From assembly GCA_018672475.1 (NCBI GenBank), contig JABHFS010000062.1:1-50739 (forward strand): a stretch of DNA of 50,739 nt, in the 5' to 3' direction. The DNA is from Gemmatimonadota bacterium (GTDB taxonomy: Bacteria > Latescibacterota > UBA2968 > UBA8231). The notes under the pieces are model-generated. The model did no database searches. It was not told the DNA's origin and saw only the letters and a program-made list of their open reading frames with translations. This document shows, in pieces, positions 50,103 to 50,739 of the stretch (positions are counted from its first letter, which is position 1; every line of letters begins with the position of its first letter). The position numbers and the translations under genes are program-made.

Positions 50103-50739
50103 GGGGTGGAGGCCTGTCGGATGGTGATTAGCGCGATTTCAGACGGGGCCCCAAGTCGCAGGGGCGGGCCCCAGTAGCCTGTGCCTCGGTGCACGTAGAT
50201 CCAGCTTTCGCGGTATTTGTGCAAACCGGCTACGAAGGGCTGTTGCAATGGAATGAGGTATTTCCAAGGCACGAACTGCCCACCGTGGGTGTGGCCTGAT
50301 AGTTGTAAATGGCATCCGGCCTGATGGGCGGCCTCGATACTGCGCGGTTGGTGTGCCAGCAGGATCCGCAAGTCGGCCGCGCCTATCGTCGCAAAGGCTT
50401 TGCCTGGGTCCGAGGCGTGCTCGGGTTTGATTTCATTGGCGCCGTAGTCGGTTATTCCCGCTAAGCCGACTTGGCCCTTGCCGTATTCGAGCAGCCGGCC
50501 TTCGTTGAGCAACACGTCGAAACCGAGGCTGCGGGCTTGATCCGTCCAGGCTTCGACGCCCGAATAATATTCGTGGTTGCCGGTAATAAAATAAACTCCA
50601 AGTGGGGCCTCTAACTCGGCTAGGGGGCCTACGTCGGGTCCGAGTTGTTCTGTCGTGCCATCGGCTAAATCGCCGGTGAAGACGATAAGGTCGGCTTGCA
50701 GGGTCTTGATGCGATCGACGACTTTGCGCACGAAGGGCC
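50099..50739 (-). CDS. Metallophosphoesterase (YkuE-like), incomplete at the window edge
   Basis: The frame is open to the window edge: upstream of the GTG at 50731 it reads GPF, and 'VGPFVRKVV' is a typical interior sequence, so the true start lies outside. The visible part has GDLADG, GNHEYY, LLAHQPRS and SGHTHGGQ, the calcineurin-like metal motifs 2 to 5; motif 1 (D-x-H) is missing because it is beyond the edge. It then has PLRLGAPSEIALITI at the C-terminus. YkuE-type proteins are membrane-associated and act on lipid-linked or nucleotide phosphoesters. Coupled to speD by a 4-base overlap. Confidence 0.9.
   Translation of the reverse strand, partial: PFVRKVVDRIKTLQADLIVFTGDLADGTTEQLGPDVGPLAELEAPLGVYFITGNHEYYSGVEAWTDQARSLGFDVLLNEGRLLEYGKGQVGLAGITDYGANEIKPEHASDPGKAFATIGAADLRILLAHQPRSIEAAHQAGCHLQLSGHTHGGQFVPWKYLIPLQQPFVAGLHKYRESWIYVHRGTGYWGPPLRLGAPSEIALITIRQASTP

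Noticed and set aside
1..50739. tRNA genes, CRISPR arrays, transposases, phage or toxin-antitoxin modules
   Set aside because: Looked for repeats with regular spacing, cloverleaf-like acceptor/T-loop strings and typical transposase motifs; none was seen by eye.

Overview
The window reads as a gene-dense chromosomal piece of a GC-rich, Gram-negative, uncultured-type bacterium. The evidence is lipoprotein signal peptides, outer-membrane barrel proteins, a BamB-like propeller, an NtrB/NtrC pair and di-haem peroxidases. The mixture of an FCB-like CoaBC variant, an archaeal-type CMP kinase and many M81/PhyH/enolase-superfamily catabolic genes recalls candidate phyla such as Latescibacterota or neighbouring FCB lineages. 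That placement is an impression from memory, not a result. No tRNA, rRNA, CRISPR array, intact insertion sequence or prophage was seen.

Layout. 1-2.9 kb: an in-frame scrap of a Rossmann dehydrogenase at the left edge, a glucosaminidase lipoprotein, a polysaccharide deacetylase and a convergent M48 protease. 3.1-5.7 kb (minus strand): a compact three-gene unit of nucleoside phosphorylase-like protein, spore-photoproduct-lyase-like radical SAM protein and short-chain dehydrogenase. 5.75-19.45 kb (plus strand): a long, mostly touching gene string. It holds a DapF-like protein lacking both catalytic cysteines, a SprT/DUF2786 protein, a 931-residue peptidase/propeller/barrel protein, a PQQ-type lipoprotein, a small membrane protein, an FN3/propeller lipoprotein, YicC, an archaeal-type CMP kinase, CoaBC, a family 4 uracil-DNA glycosylase, DnaB and Obg. 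19.4-21.2 kb (minus): two RNA methyltransferases.

21.2-29.4 kb is accessory: a decayed Crp/Fnr gene, two sugar-nucleotide-type epimerases, a zinc-ribbon membrane protein, a decayed response regulator, an AGE-like toroid protein and a sialidase-like protein with five Asp boxes, then a minus-strand MFS/small membrane protein/TPR operon. 29.4-40.5 kb is a catabolic island: a carboxymuconolactone decarboxylase-like protein, two M81 peptidases, an M20 peptidase, a DCC thiol protein, class V and class III PLP enzymes, an enolase-superfamily member with altered ligands, a phytanoyl-CoA-dioxygenase-type oxygenase and a DRE-TIM aldolase. The enzyme types suggest stepwise breakdown of an amide-bearing, amino-substituted carboxylic acid; this is inference.

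40.5-45.5 kb (mostly minus): a broken response regulator; HU followed by a DUF4932 protease-like gene whose signal peptide is encoded across the HU terminator; and an MbnP/MbnH-like copper-type pair preceded by a disrupted outer-membrane gene. 45.9-49.7 kb: an NtrB-like kinase, an NtrC-like regulator carrying GAFTSA instead of GAFTGA, and a coiled-coil exported protein. The right edge holds SpeD and an incomplete metallophosphoesterase.

The recurring theme is enzymes whose family-defining catalytic residues are replaced (DapF-like, CoaBC, an epimerase, an enolase-superfamily protein, an M81 protein), alongside at least four decaying genes. The best candidates for undescribed biology are the phosphorylase-SPL-SDR operon, the Ser/Ser DapF-like protein and the M81-centred island.
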